Assembly (NCBI GenBank): GCA_964369775.1 | Contig: CAYJHQ010000002.1 | Span: 1 to 64,000, forward strand | DNA length: 64,000 bases | Reading direction: 5' to 3' | DNA from: CAUPWF01 sp964369775 | GTDB taxonomy: Bacteria; Bacillota; Clostridia; Lachnospirales; Lachnospiraceae | Part shown: positions 33,148-43,158 of the stretch, piece by piece | How positions within the stretch are numbered: the first letter of the stretch is position 1 | Layout of the letters: each line of letters opens with the position of its first letter | Program-made: the position numbers and the translations under genes | The notes under the pieces: generated by a model | What the model saw: the letters and a program-made list of their open reading frames with translations, nothing else | Databases searched by the model: none | What the model was told of the DNA's origin: nothing

Positions 33148-33561
33148 ATGTTTAGGGGAGAATACAATCATAGCGTCGATCCGAAAGGAAGGCTGATTAT
33201 ACCGGCTAAATTTCGAGACGCTCTTGAAGGAGAATTTGTAATAACAAAAGAAGTTAATAATTGTTTATCGATTTATCCTATGCAAGAGTGGGAGAAGTTT
33301 GAGGAAAAGTTAATGAACTTACCTCAAAAAAAGCTTAAAATCAGACGATTTTTCACAAGTGGAGCCAATGAAACAGTCCTTGATAAACAAGGAAGAGTAC
33401 TAATACCATCAAACTTAAGAGCATATGCGGAGATTGACAAAGACGTTGTCTTGATTGGTGTTTTGAACCATATTGAGATTTGGGATACAAAACGCTGGCA
33501 AGCTAGTATGGAGGAATTACAAGATACTATAGAAGATGAGATGGAAGATTTGGATTTTTAA
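33148..33561 (+). CDS. mraZ: Transcriptional regulator MraZ
   Basis: A 137-residue protein with two AbrB-like swapped-hairpin halves: FRGEYNHSVDPKGRLIIPAKFRD and ETVLDKQGRVLIPSNLRAYA, the duplicated DxxGR motif. MraZ binds the repeats just upstream and represses the dcw operon. First gene of the cluster, 21 bases before rsmH. The last residues are acidic (EDEMEDLDF). Confidence 0.95.
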   Translation: MFRGEYNHSVDPKGRLIIPAKFRDALEGEFVITKEVNNCLSIYPMQEWEKFEEKLMNLPQKKLKIRRFFTSGANETVLDKQGRVLIPSNLRAYAEIDKDVVLIGVLNHIEIWDTKRWQASMEELQDTIEDEMEDLDF

Positions 33562-33582
33562 TTATGCTTACGGGGTGATAAG

Positions 33583-34518
33583 ATGAGTTTTAAACATGTG
33601 TCAGTATTACTAGAAGAGACAATAAAAGGCTTAAACATCAAAAGCGACGGAATTTATGTAGACGGAACTTTAGGTGGGGCAGGACATGCTTTCGAAGTTT
33701 GTAAAGCATTAGAAGATGACGGAAGATTCATAGGAATTGATCAAGATGGGGCGGCTATAGCGGCTGCGTCTGAGCGATTGAAAGACTTTGGGGAGAAAGT
33801 TACAATTGTAAGAAGCAATTACTGTGATATAAAGTCTGTACTTAACGAACTAGGAGTAGAGAAAGTAGATGGGATCGTCCTTGATTTAGGCGTATCTTCG
33901 CATCAATTAGACACAGTAGAGAGAGGCTTTACCTATATGGTGGATACTCCGCTTGATATGCGGATGGACACAAGGCAGAGCATGACAGCAAAAGACATAG
34001 TGAACGATTATAGTGAGATGGAATTATTTCGCATTATTCGAGACTATGGAGAGGACAAGTTTGCAAAAAATATTGCAAAACATATTGTTCTCGCTAGAAC
34101 AGAAAAGCCGATCACGACGACAGGGGAGCTGACAGACGTGATTCGAAGGGCAATACCGATGAAGTTTCAGAAAAATGGAGGTCATCCGGCAAAAAGAACG
34201 TTTCAAGCGATTCGAATCGAATTGAACCGGGAGCTGGATGTATTAAAAGATACTTTGCATACAATGATTGGTTTATTAAACAAAAAAGGTAGGATTTGTG
34301 TAATTACATTTCACTCGTTAGAGGATAAAATTGTAAAAAGTATTTTTAAAAAAAATGAAAATCCTTGCACCTGTCCACCAAATTTTCCGATGTGCGTATG
34401 TGGGAATGAATCTATGGGGAGCGTAGTTTCAAGAAAACCGATACTGCCATCAATGGAAGAACTAGAGGGAAATAGTCGTTCGAAAAGCGCGAAGCTTAGA
34501 GTTTTTGAACGCAACTAG
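33583..34518 (+). CDS. rsmH: 16S rRNA (C1402-N4) methyltransferase RsmH
   Basis: A 311-residue SAM methyltransferase (MraW). Motifs: HVSVLLEETIKGL, YVDGTLGGAGHAFEVCKAL (SAM binding), LDLGVSSHQLDTVERGFTY, PLDMRMDTRQ, KRTFQAIRIELNRELD and CVITFHSLEDKIVK. Full length. Follows mraZ with GGGGTGATAAG spacing; standard second gene of dcw clusters. Confidence 0.95.
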   Translation: MSFKHVSVLLEETIKGLNIKSDGIYVDGTLGGAGHAFEVCKALEDDGRFIGIDQDGAAIAAASERLKDFGEKVTIVRSNYCDIKSVLNELGVEKVDGIVLDLGVSSHQLDTVERGFTYMVDTPLDMRMDTRQSMTAKDIVNDYSEMELFRIIRDYGEDKFAKNIAKHIVLARTEKPITTTGELTDVIRRAIPMKFQKNGGHPAKRTFQAIRIELNRELDVLKDTLHTMIGLLNKKGRICVITFHSLEDKIVKSIFKKNENPCTCPPNFPMCVCGNESMGSVVSRKPILPSMEELEGNSRSKSAKLRVFERN

Positions 34519-34549
34519 GGAGTAGTGTATATATAAAGAGGAGAATGAG

Positions 34550-35023
34550 ATGGCAAGAACAAGAGGCGTGCGAGATAATAGGCAAGCTTATGTATATGGA
34601 AATACTGTAAGAGAAATTCAAGTAGAGCCACGAAGAGAAGATAAGCGAAGTCCAAAGAGAAAAATTAATAAAAGACGTCGCAGTATACAGCGCACTGATC
34701 ACAGACAAGTGTTGTTTCTTGTGTTTGCAGTTACAGTGTTAGTCGCTAGTAGCATATTGTTCTTGCAATTTCAAACCTCAAATGCAGTACAAGCTCAAGC
34801 AATTACTGACTTAGAAAATCAGATAAATGATTTAAAAATAGAAAATGATGTAATCAACAATAAAATTACTAACTCTAAGAACATGGAAGAAATACGTGAA
34901 GATGCAATTGAATTAGGAATGCAGTATTACAACAAAGATGAAGTAATAGAGTATAACGATCCTTCTGAAGGATACGTGAAGCAATATGATGAAGTGCCTA
35001 GTAACGGCATAGTAGTTAATTAA
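34550..35023 (+). CDS. ftsL: FtsL-like division protein
   Basis: A 157-residue bitopic protein: a basic cytosolic region of ~55 residues (RREDKRSPKRKINKRRRS), one span (VLFLVFAVTVLVASSILFLQF), then a short leucine-zipper-like coiled coil (ITDLENQINDLKIENDVINNKI) outside, and an acidic tail. FtsL links FtsQ/DivIB, FtsB/DivIC and FtsI at the septum. Named by position between rsmH and the PBP gene as well as topology, since FtsL sequences are poorly conserved. Confidence 0.8.
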   Translation: MARTRGVRDNRQAYVYGNTVREIQVEPRREDKRSPKRKINKRRRSIQRTDHRQVLFLVFAVTVLVASSILFLQFQTSNAVQAQAITDLENQINDLKIENDVINNKITNSKNMEEIREDAIELGMQYYNKDEVIEYNDPSEGYVKQYDEVPSNGIVVN

Positions 35024-35035
35024 AGGTGAATACAA

Positions 35036-36919
35036 ATGGGAAAACGTAGAAAATCTAGACGATCTAGAAGAATTCAAAAATTTCCGTTGCAGATGAAAAC
35101 AAAGCTAGCATACCTATATATATTAGTATTGCTAGCTTTTGGTTACTTTTGCATTGAAGTTATTTATTTAAATGCTTCAAAAGGTGATGAGTATACAAAA
35201 CAGATATTAGAGCAAGAAAGTTATGTGAGTAACGAAATTCCTTATAAAAGAGGAGATATAGTAGATACAAACGGAACAGCACTAGCAACTAGTCAAAGGG
35301 TATATAAAGTCTTTCTAGATGTAAAAGGACTATTGGAGGTTTATGACGACGATAGAGAAGATATATTGATTGAAAAGGCGAAGGAAAGCCTAGAAACATA
35401 TTTTGAAATAGATCCAGATGAAGTGGATGAAGCGATTGCTAATAGTAGTGAGAGTAGATATGTAGTGCTTTTGGAAAATGTGGAATATGATAAGGCTCAA
35501 GACTACTTTGAAGCAATGGAAGAAAAAGAGGCAGATGAACAAGATACTGCAGATGTATTAGTTGAGAGTTTAATAGGTTTGGAAGAACAATATTTAAGAG
35601 TGTACCCCTATAGTACATTGGCTAGTGGTGTGATCGGCTTTGCAAATAGTGGAAATGTCGGAGTGACAGGATTAGAAAACTATTATAACGATGAATTAAA
35701 TGGTGTAGAAGGAATCAGAAAAGGGTATTTAACTGAAGATGAAATTGATCATCAAGTAAGAGAACCAGAAAATGGAAATACAATTGTGACAACCATAGAC
35801 TACACAGTGCAAAGTATTGTAGAAGAGCACATCTTGGCATTTAATGAAGAGCACGAAGATGAGGCGCGAGAAGGAAATGGTAGTAAAACAACAGCGGTAA
35901 TTGTAGCAGATCCTAATACTGGTGCAATTTTAGCACAGGCTTCTTATCCGAATTATGACTTGAATGACCCTTATGATTTATCTGAATTTTACACAGAGGA
36001 AGAAGCAGAGGCATTAGATTCAGAAGAAGCTATAGCAGAAGCACTGAATGAAATTTGGGAAGATTTCACAGTGTCTCAAACTTATGAGCCAGGTTCTCCG
36101 GCGAAACCATTTACAGTTGCAGCAGCTCTAGAAGCAGGAGCTATTACAGGGGACGAGAGTTATTATTGTGATGGGTATAAAGAGGTAGGTGGATATAGAA
36201 TCCACTGTGTAAAAAGAGATGGCCATGGGATGCAGACAGTGGAAGATGCGATTGCCAATTCCTGCAACGTGGCGTTGATGGATATCGGTGAAACCATGGG
36301 GATTGAAGAATTTACTAAATACCAGGATGTGTTTGGTTTCGGACCTACGACGGATATTGATTTGCCTAATGAAGCATCGACAGAAGGACTAACATATGAT
36401 GCAGAGACTATGTCACAGACGGACTTGGCAACAAACTCATTTGGACAAGGGTACAATGCGACAATGATTCAGATGGTTGCTGCTTTTTCTTCACTTGTAA
36501 ATGGTGGCGATTATTATGAGCCGTATTTAGTAAAAGAAATCCAAGATGACAACGGTGGAGTGATTGAAAAAATTGAACCGACATTGGTGAGAAAAACAGT
36601 GTCTCAAAATACTACAGAGTTGTCTAATCAATATTTAGAGGCTGTTACAGTGGATGGGACAGGAAAAGTAGCAGCAGTCGAAGGGTATCAAGTAGGTGGA
36701 AAGACAGGTACAGCCGAAAAACTGCCAAGAGGAACAGGGGATTATTTGGTATCGTTTATAGCTGCGGTGCCTATAGATGACCCACAGGTGGTAGTTTATG
36801 TGGTTATTGATGAGCCGAATGTAGAAAATCAAGCAAATAGTGGGTTGGCAACGTCGCTTTCAGCGGACATTATGACAGAGATTCTCCCTTACTTAGGAAT
36901 TACAAAAGTGACAGAATAA
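35036..36919 (+). CDS. ftsI: Penicillin-binding protein, FtsI/PBP2 type
   Basis: A 627-residue class B PBP that crosslinks septal peptidoglycan. A basic start, one span (residues ~20-42), a dimerisation domain with RGDIVDTNGTALATS, then the transpeptidase domain. Active-site motifs: S354-P-A-K357 (EPGSPAKPF), S409-C-N, and K556-T-G-T. No PASTA domains. It contains an acidic insertion around EEEAEALDSEEAIAEALNE before the active serine. First of two consecutive class B PBP genes in the cluster; the other is SpoVD-like. Confidence 0.87.
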   Translation: MGKRRKSRRSRRIQKFPLQMKTKLAYLYILVLLAFGYFCIEVIYLNASKGDEYTKQILEQESYVSNEIPYKRGDIVDTNGTALATSQRVYKVFLDVKGLLEVYDDDREDILIEKAKESLETYFEIDPDEVDEAIANSSESRYVVLLENVEYDKAQDYFEAMEEKEADEQDTADVLVESLIGLEEQYLRVYPYSTLASGVIGFANSGNVGVTGLENYYNDELNGVEGIRKGYLTEDEIDHQVREPENGNTIVTTIDYTVQSIVEEHILAFNEEHEDEAREGNGSKTTAVIVADPNTGAILAQASYPNYDLNDPYDLSEFYTEEEAEALDSEEAIAEALNEIWEDFTVSQTYEPGSPAKPFTVAAALEAGAITGDESYYCDGYKEVGGYRIHCVKRDGHGMQTVEDAIANSCNVALMDIGETMGIEEFTKYQDVFGFGPTTDIDLPNEASTEGLTYDAETMSQTDLATNSFGQGYNATMIQMVAAFSSLVNGGDYYEPYLVKEIQDDNGGVIEKIEPTLVRKTVSQNTTELSNQYLEAVTVDGTGKVAAVEGYQVGGKTGTAEKLPRGTGDYLVSFIAAVPIDDPQVVVYVVIDEPNVENQANSGLATSLSADIMTEILPYLGITKVTE

Positions 36920-36985
36920 CAATCAATTAGAATAACCTCGTAAAAGTGTTAATAAATTATATTAATATCTTTTAGGAGGTTTTTT

Positions 36986-38725
36986 GTGAGAAACAAGACC
37001 TATAATAAAATCAAAGTGCTCTTTCTATTCGCGCTTGCTGTTTTATTAATTCTAGGGTTACTATTTCGACTAGGTTGGCTCATGATTGTAGAAGCGCCTT
37101 ATTATCAAGAACAAGCAGAAGAATTACATGAGCGAGAAAGAGAGATAAAAGCGGCAAGAGGAGAAATAATTGATAGGAATGGAGTAGTATTAGCAACTAA
37201 TGAAACTGTTTGTACAGTATCCGTGATTTATAGTCAGATAGAAGACCCAGAACTTGTTATAAAGACTTTGAGTGAGTTATTAGAGTTAGAAATAGGAGAT
37301 GTGAGAAAGAAAGTTGAAACTATATCTTCTATGGAAAAGATAAAGACGAATGTTTCAAAAGAAGTAGGAGATTTGATTCGAGAAAAAAACTTAGCAGGAG
37401 TAAAAGTAGATGAAGATTTTATAAGATACTATCCCTTTGATGAGTTGGCCTCGAAAGTATTAGGTTTTACAGGTGGTGACAACCAAGGAATCATAGGATT
37501 AGAAGTAGAATATGAAGACTATCTAAAAGGCGTAAATGGTAATATTTTAACGACTACGGATGCAAAAGGCATTGAATTGGATGGTATAGCACAAGAGAGG
37601 CAGGAGCCGATAGATGGAAAGACAGTTCAAATCACTTTGGACTATAATATTCAGATGTATATGCAGCAAACAGCTGAAAAGTTAATGGAAGAAAAAGAAG
37701 CAGAAGGTGTGCAGGCAATTGCGATGAATCCTCAAAATGGAGAAGTGCTCGCAATGGTAAATGTACCAGAATTTAATCTGAATGATCCGTTTATACTTCC
37801 GGATGAGTATGGTGAAGTAACAGATGAAAAGAGACAAGAATTACTCAATCAGATATGGCGAAATGGATGTATCAATGATACCTACGAACCAGGATCTACA
37901 TTTAAAATGATAACAGCTGCAGCAGCTTTAGAGGAAGGGGTAGTGGAAGCGAGTGAGTCTTTTTATTGTCCAGGATATCGAATAGTAGAAGATCGAAGGA
38001 TAAGTTGTCATGAAACGGATGGGCACGGACAACAGACGTTTGTCGAAGGGGTCCAAAACTCTTGTAATCCTGTATTTATAGACATTGGAATGAGACTTGG
38101 AAGCAGTGGAATGTACGAATACTTTCAACAGTTTGAGTTATTGACGCCTACGAATATTGATCTTCCTGGAGAGGCGGGAACGATAATGCATGAAGAAGAG
38201 AATATTAAAGCAGTAGAATTAGCTACCATTTCTTTTGGTCAATCATTTCAAGTGACGCCGATTCAGATGGCTACAACTGTTAGTTCTATAATCAATGGAG
38301 GAGTGAGGGTGACGCCTCATCTAGGGGAAAAAGTGGTTACTAGCGAAGGTGAGGTTTTGAAGGAGTTTCAATATGAACAAGAAGAAAATATTGTATCCAA
38401 AGAAGTGTCAGAATCCATGCAAGATATACTTGAAAGTGTGGTGTCAGAAGGTTCAGGAATCAATGCATTTATAGAAGGTTATGAAATAGGAGGGAAGACA
38501 GCTACTTCACAGACACTTCCTAGGAGTGCAAACAAATACATTTCATCTTTTATAGGATTTGCACCAGCGGATGATCCGGAGATTTTGATTATTATGTTAG
38601 TTTATGATCCTCAAGGGATATACTATGGGGGAACTATTGTTGCGCCGGTTGTCCGGGAGGTATTTGATAATGTTTTACCATATCTAGGGATAGAAAAAGA
38701 AGAATTAATCAGCAATACGGAGTAA
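36986..38725 (+). CDS. spoVD: Second class B penicillin-binding protein (SpoVD-like), KTA variant
   Basis: A 579-residue class B PBP with a single N-terminal span, the dimerisation motif RGEIIDRNGVVLATN and a transpeptidase domain. S304-T-F-K307 and S-C-N (VQNSCNPVF) are normal, but the third motif is K504-T-A-T (GGKTATSQTLP) instead of KTG. No PASTA domain. It begins at GTG 36986 after TAGGAGG. Tandem pairs of ftsI and spoVD occur in Bacillus clusters, where spoVD acts in spore cortex synthesis; assignment of which copy is sporulation-specific is an inference. Confidence 0.75.
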   Translation: MRNKTYNKIKVLFLFALAVLLILGLLFRLGWLMIVEAPYYQEQAEELHEREREIKAARGEIIDRNGVVLATNETVCTVSVIYSQIEDPELVIKTLSELLELEIGDVRKKVETISSMEKIKTNVSKEVGDLIREKNLAGVKVDEDFIRYYPFDELASKVLGFTGGDNQGIIGLEVEYEDYLKGVNGNILTTTDAKGIELDGIAQERQEPIDGKTVQITLDYNIQMYMQQTAEKLMEEKEAEGVQAIAMNPQNGEVLAMVNVPEFNLNDPFILPDEYGEVTDEKRQELLNQIWRNGCINDTYEPGSTFKMITAAAALEEGVVEASESFYCPGYRIVEDRRISCHETDGHGQQTFVEGVQNSCNPVFIDIGMRLGSSGMYEYFQQFELLTPTNIDLPGEAGTIMHEEENIKAVELATISFGQSFQVTPIQMATTVSSIINGGVRVTPHLGEKVVTSEGEVLKEFQYEQEENIVSKEVSESMQDILESVVSEGSGINAFIEGYEIGGKTATSQTLPRSANKYISSFIGFAPADDPEILIIMLVYDPQGIYYGGTIVAPVVREVFDNVLPYLGIEKEELISNTE

Positions 38726-38800
38726 ACACAAGTTGAAAATGAGTCGAAAATAGAGTATACTTGTAAAGTTAATAAAAGAAAACAGATGAAGAGGTGTAGA

Positions 38801-39757
38801 ATGGATTATACAATATTATTACCAATATTTATTTCATTTTTAATAAGCTTAGTATGTGGTCCGATTGTGATTCCGATGTTGAGAAGAATGAAGATGAAAC
38901 AAACAGAAAGACTAGATGGAGTGAAGTCACATTTAAAGAAAGCAGGTACCCCTACAATGGGAGGTGTAATCATATTAGTCAGTATCGTGATAACCTCAGT
39001 GATATACATACCAGGGCATCCTAAAGTTATTCCGATTTTGTTTATGACGATAGGGTTTGGTTTGATAGGGTTTTTAGATGATTACTTAAAAGTAGTGATG
39101 AAGCGTTCTGATGGATTATATCCGAAACAAAAAATGGCATTACAATTAGTGGTTACAGGTATATTCGCCTATTATATAGTGAATGTTGCAAAAGTCTCTC
39201 TAGAAATGTTGATTCCTTTTTCGAATGGATATTATCTGGATATAGGGTGGCTAGCTATTCCGCTTTTATTTATTGCTGTAGTTGGTACGGTAAATGGAAC
39301 AAACTTTACAGATGGTTTGGACGGATTAGCGTCAAGTGTAACAGTACTTGTTGCTACATTTTTTACAGTTGTTGCAATTGGTACAAATAGTGGGGTGGAG
39401 CCGATTACTTGTGCAGTAGTAGGAGCGTTACTCGGGTTTCTTCTATTTAATGTATATCCAGCTAGTGTTTTTATGGGAGATACAGGTTCGTTAGCCCTTG
39501 GTGGTTTTGTTGTGTCAACAGCTTATATGATGCAGATGCCAATATTTATTATTATTGTAGGTGGCGTTTACTTTGTAGAGGTTTTGTCAGTAATCATTCA
39601 GGTGACATATTTCAAAAAAACAGGTGGAAAAAGAATTTTTAAAATGGCACCAATTCATCATCATTTTGAATTATGCGGCTGGTCAGAGACGAAAGTCGTA
39701 GCAGTATTTTCGATTGTGACAGCCCTGTTGTGTTTAGTGGCATTGATGGCAATTTAA
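38801..39757 (+). CDS. mraY: Phospho-N-acetylmuramoyl-pentapeptide transferase MraY
   Basis: A 318-residue membrane enzyme making lipid I. About ten helices with the cytosolic motifs KKAGTPTMGGVIIL, FGLIGFLDDYLKV (catalytic Asp-Asp), NGTNFTDGLDGLASS, VFMGDTGSLALGGF and the histidine motif MAPIHHHFELCGW. ATG 38801 follows GAGGTG; five extra upstream codons are less likely. Confidence 0.95.
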   Translation: MDYTILLPIFISFLISLVCGPIVIPMLRRMKMKQTERLDGVKSHLKKAGTPTMGGVIILVSIVITSVIYIPGHPKVIPILFMTIGFGLIGFLDDYLKVVMKRSDGLYPKQKMALQLVVTGIFAYYIVNVAKVSLEMLIPFSNGYYLDIGWLAIPLLFIAVVGTVNGTNFTDGLDGLASSVTVLVATFFTVVAIGTNSGVEPITCAVVGALLGFLLFNVYPASVFMGDTGSLALGGFVVSTAYMMQMPIFIIIVGGVYFVEVLSVIIQVTYFKKTGGKRIFKMAPIHHHFELCGWSETKVVAVFSIVTALLCLVALMAI

Positions 39758-39777
39758 AAGTGTGAAAGGAATTAATA

Positions 39778-41127
39778 ATGAATGTTTCAAATAATAATGT
39801 TTTAGTCATAGGGCTAGGAATTAGTGGTGTGTCTGCGATAGAGATGTTGAAAACTCTAGGAGCAAATGTATATGTGTTTGATGGAAATGAATCTTTAAGC
39901 AAGGAAGAAGTGAGTCTTAAAGTAGGTGTAGATGCGAAAAATATATGTCTAGGCAGTATGGAAGAAGAAATTATAAGGAAAATTCAATTAGCAGTTGTAA
40001 GTCCAGGAGTTCCATTAGATATAGAAGTGGTTAAAAAGGTGATGAAGAAAGAAATTCCTATCTGGGGAGAGATTGAGTTAGCTTATCATTTTACAAAAGG
40101 TCATATATTGGCGATTACAGGAACGAATGGAAAAACGACAACAACAGCCTTGTTGGGTGAGATTTGTAAAGAGAATAATAAGAATACGTTTGTGGTAGGA
40201 AATATAGGAAATCCATACACAGAGATTGCTTTAGAGACAGATGAGGATACTACAATAGTAGCAGAGGTTAGTAGCTTTCAGTTAGAGACTACAGTAGAGT
40301 TTCGCCCAAAGGTGAGTGCAATTTTAAATCTTACACCAGATCATTTAGATAGACATCACACTATGGAAGCGTATAGAGATGCTAAATTTAGGATTGCAGG
40401 AAAGCAGCGAAAAGAAGACGTATGTGTATTAAATTATGAAGATGAAGTGACAAGAGCCTTTGGTGAAATCACATCAGCAAAAGTGATTTACTTTAGTAGT
40501 AAACAGAAGTTAGAAAAAGGGGTCTACTTAGAGAATAACCAGATTATTTTCAAAGGAGAGAAAGAGCATATTCTATGCCATATAGCGGAATTAAAATTAT
40601 TAGGATTACATAATTACGAAAATATTATGGCAGCATCAGCAATGGCTATTGCTTATGGGATTGAGATAGAATTAATAAAGAGAGTAATTCGAAATTTTGG
40701 AGGAGTAGCTCATAGAATTGAATTCATCTGCGAGAAAGAAGGGGTTCAATATTATAATGACTCAAAAGGTACTAATCCAGATGCTGCGATTAAAGGTATT
40801 GAAGCGATGGTTAGACCGACAGTGTTAATCGGTGGAGGTTACGATAAAGATGCATCTTTTGAGGAGTGGATTCAAGCATTCGATGGAAAGGTGAAACACC
40901 TAGTACTGACTGGGCAGACAAAAGAAAAAATAAAAGAAGCAGCTAATCGATGCGGATTTGAAGATGTGGTTCTTGCGAAGAATTTTGAAGATGCTGTAAA
41001 TACTGCAGTAGGGCTTGCTGAAGAAGGAGATGCAATCTTACTATCACCAGCTTGTGCTAGTTGGGGTGAATTTGATAATTATGAAAAACGTGGAGATAAA
41101 TTTAGAGATATTGTAAAAGGCCTATAA
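39778..41127 (+). CDS. murD: UDP-N-acetylmuramoyl-alanine D-glutamate ligase
   Basis: A 449-residue Mur ligase adding D-Glu. N-terminal VIGLGISGVSAIEML, ATP loop AITGTNGKTTTTALLGE (about 115-131), EVSSFQLETTVEF, LNLTPDHLDRHHTMEAY, NDSKGTNPDAAIKGIEA and the end LLSPACASWGEFDNYEKRGD. Only Mur ligase in this cluster; murC, murE, murF are not here. Confidence 0.95.
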   Translation: MNVSNNNVLVIGLGISGVSAIEMLKTLGANVYVFDGNESLSKEEVSLKVGVDAKNICLGSMEEEIIRKIQLAVVSPGVPLDIEVVKKVMKKEIPIWGEIELAYHFTKGHILAITGTNGKTTTTALLGEICKENNKNTFVVGNIGNPYTEIALETDEDTTIVAEVSSFQLETTVEFRPKVSAILNLTPDHLDRHHTMEAYRDAKFRIAGKQRKEDVCVLNYEDEVTRAFGEITSAKVIYFSSKQKLEKGVYLENNQIIFKGEKEHILCHIAELKLLGLHNYENIMAASAMAIAYGIEIELIKRVIRNFGGVAHRIEFICEKEGVQYYNDSKGTNPDAAIKGIEAMVRPTVLIGGGYDKDASFEEWIQAFDGKVKHLVLTGQTKEKIKEAANRCGFEDVVLAKNFEDAVNTAVGLAEEGDAILLSPACASWGEFDNYEKRGDKFRDIVKGL

Positions 41128-41142
41128 GGAGCGTGTCTAAAT

Positions 41143-42228
41143 TTGCCTAAAAATAAAAATAGCGTAGATTATACCCTTTTGATTTTGGTGATGATTCTTG
41201 TAGTAGTAGGATTGGTTATTTTATATAGTGCTAGTAGCTACAATGGAATTAATCGATTTGGGGATGAGTTTTACTATTTGAAGAGGCAGCTGTTTGCAAC
41301 AAGTATAGGGATGGCTGGGATGTACGCTATGGCAATGATTGATTATCATGTATGGACGAAGTTTGCAGTTTTGGGATATGTAATTGCCATTGTCTTGTCG
41401 CTATTAGTTCTATTTGTGGGGCAAGAATATAATGGGTCAAAAAGGTGGTTAGCGCTAGGACCTTTGTCCTTTCAACCTTCTGAATTTGCAAAACTAGCAG
41501 TTGTTATTTTTCTAGCCCATATTGTTGTGTGCTGGTCGGATAGGATGAAGAAGCTTAAGTGGATATTTCTAGTCATGCTAATTGTGCTACCGATTGTAGG
41601 ATTAGTTGGTAGCAATAATTTAAGCACGGCTGTTATTATTTTGGGGATTTCAATTGTAGTTATATTCTTAGCATCACCTAGGTATGCACAGTTTCTTTGG
41701 ATGGGTGGAATAGGGATTGCTTTTCTAACGGTTTTTTTGGCTTTGGAGAGCTATCGATTGGAAAGGTTAGCTATTTGGAGAAATCCAGAGTTATATGAAA
41801 AAGGGTATCAGACATTGCAAGGGTTGTATGCGATTGGGTCAGGGGGAGTGTTTGGAAAAGGTCTAGGAAATAGTATTCAAAAACTAGGGTTTGTTCCAGA
41901 AGCGCAAAATGATATGATATTTTCGATTATCTGTGAAGAAATTGGAATTGTAGGCGCAAGTGCAGTGATTATACTGTTTTGTTTGTTAATGTGGAGGTTT
42001 TACGTTATTGCATCATATGCAAAAGATTTAAGGGGAACACTGATAGCAGGCGGAGCATTGGCACATATAATGATTCAGGTTGTATTAAATATAGCGGTGG
42101 TGACAAATACGATTCCAAATACAGGGATTACATTGCCGTTTATCAGTTATGGAGGCACTTCAGTACTATTTTTGTTGATGGAGATCGGATTAGTGCTAAA
42201 CGTATCACGGCAATGTGTATACGGATAG
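41143..42228 (+). CDS. ftsW: Lipid II polymerase FtsW/SpoVE
   Basis: A 361-residue SEDS protein with ten helices. GQEYNGSKRWLALGPLSFQPSEFAKLA, the outer loop ending KGYQTLQGLYAIGSGGVFGKGLGNSIQKL, NTIPNTGITLPFISYGGTSV and MEIGLVLNVSRQ are typical. It probably starts at TTG 41143, 10 bases after AAGGAG; no better start is visible. Position between murD and divIB supports a septal role. Confidence 0.88.
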   Translation: MPKNKNSVDYTLLILVMILVVVGLVILYSASSYNGINRFGDEFYYLKRQLFATSIGMAGMYAMAMIDYHVWTKFAVLGYVIAIVLSLLVLFVGQEYNGSKRWLALGPLSFQPSEFAKLAVVIFLAHIVVCWSDRMKKLKWIFLVMLIVLPIVGLVGSNNLSTAVIILGISIVVIFLASPRYAQFLWMGGIGIAFLTVFLALESYRLERLAIWRNPELYEKGYQTLQGLYAIGSGGVFGKGLGNSIQKLGFVPEAQNDMIFSIICEEIGIVGASAVIILFCLLMWRFYVIASYAKDLRGTLIAGGALAHIMIQVVLNIAVVTNTIPNTGITLPFISYGGTSVLFLLMEIGLVLNVSRQCVYG

Positions 42229-42251
42229 AAGGGCTTTCTAAGGAGGAGTAA

Positions 42252-43055
42252 ATGAGAGAAAGGGATTACAAAAAACGTATAGCGGCAAGAGATAGAATTG
42301 ACTCTATCGAGGTGCGGACGAAAAAAGAGAAAAGAGGCCGATTAGGTTTTCTAGGTGTACTATCAATTGTTCTAGCAGTTATGATTGGGATTATGTCTAT
42401 ATATTTGTTGTTTCATGTTCAAAAATTTGAAGTGAGAGGGAATGAATATAGTGCTTCAACAGAGACGGTTAACTGGATCAAAGAAGACGAATGGGCAACA
42501 AATTCCATTTATCTGTGCTTAAAGTTTTTATTCGTAGAGCAAGAACTTCCACCCTATGCAACGGATATTGAGGTAAGTATGAGAGCGCCTTGGACGGTAA
42601 GGGTGGATGTAAAAGAACGGCAACCAATTGCGGGGGTTGAACTGCCAGATAAATATGTATACTTTGATGCAGAGGGAATAGTGATGAGTAATGTGGCGAT
42701 TGAATATGAAGGAATTCCAATGGTGCAAGGGATGGAAGTGACAGAATCAGTGCTGTACGAACCGCTACCCGTTGAGGATGAAGATATCTTTCAAAATATA
42801 TTAGAAGTGACCAAATTTTTACAGCTAAATGAACTAGAACCAGAGTCTATAATTAATAGCTCTTCTGATGATATCGAGTTGGTGTTTGGTACGATAACAG
42901 TTCAAGTTGGAGATGGGAACTATGAAGAAAAGATGCTTCAGATTAAGCCGATGTTGGAAAAATTAGAAGGTCAAGAAGGAACTTTGGATTTAAGAAGTTA
43001 TAGTTCAACGGATACAGTAACAAATTTTAAGAAAAAAACCACAGAAAATCAATAA
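42252..43055 (+). CDS. divIB: Division protein FtsQ/DivIB
   Basis: A 267-residue bitopic protein: ~35 basic cytosolic residues, one span (LGFLGVLSIVLAVMIGIMSIYLLF), then a POTRA domain (VQKFEVRGNEYSASTETVNWI) and a beta domain with PWTVRVDVKERQPIAGVEL and KYVYFDAEGIVM. It scaffolds FtsL and FtsB-type proteins at the septum. AGGAGGAG lies before the ATG. Confidence 0.85.
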   Translation: MRERDYKKRIAARDRIDSIEVRTKKEKRGRLGFLGVLSIVLAVMIGIMSIYLLFHVQKFEVRGNEYSASTETVNWIKEDEWATNSIYLCLKFLFVEQELPPYATDIEVSMRAPWTVRVDVKERQPIAGVELPDKYVYFDAEGIVMSNVAIEYEGIPMVQGMEVTESVLYEPLPVEDEDIFQNILEVTKFLQLNELEPESIINSSSDDIELVFGTITVQVGDGNYEEKMLQIKPMLEKLEGQEGTLDLRSYSSTDTVTNFKKKTTENQ

Positions 43056-43158
43056 AAGTATTGATTATTTGAGGAAAAGAATATATTATAGTACTATATG
43101 GAATGGTCTATGTATACGGGAGTATAAGAATAATAGGACGACAAAGGAGGAAAAACTC

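Noticed and set aside
43069..43158. 30-codon N-terminal extension of FtsZ
   Set aside because: Residues do not match FtsZ and AGGAGG is correctly placed for the TTG at 43159.
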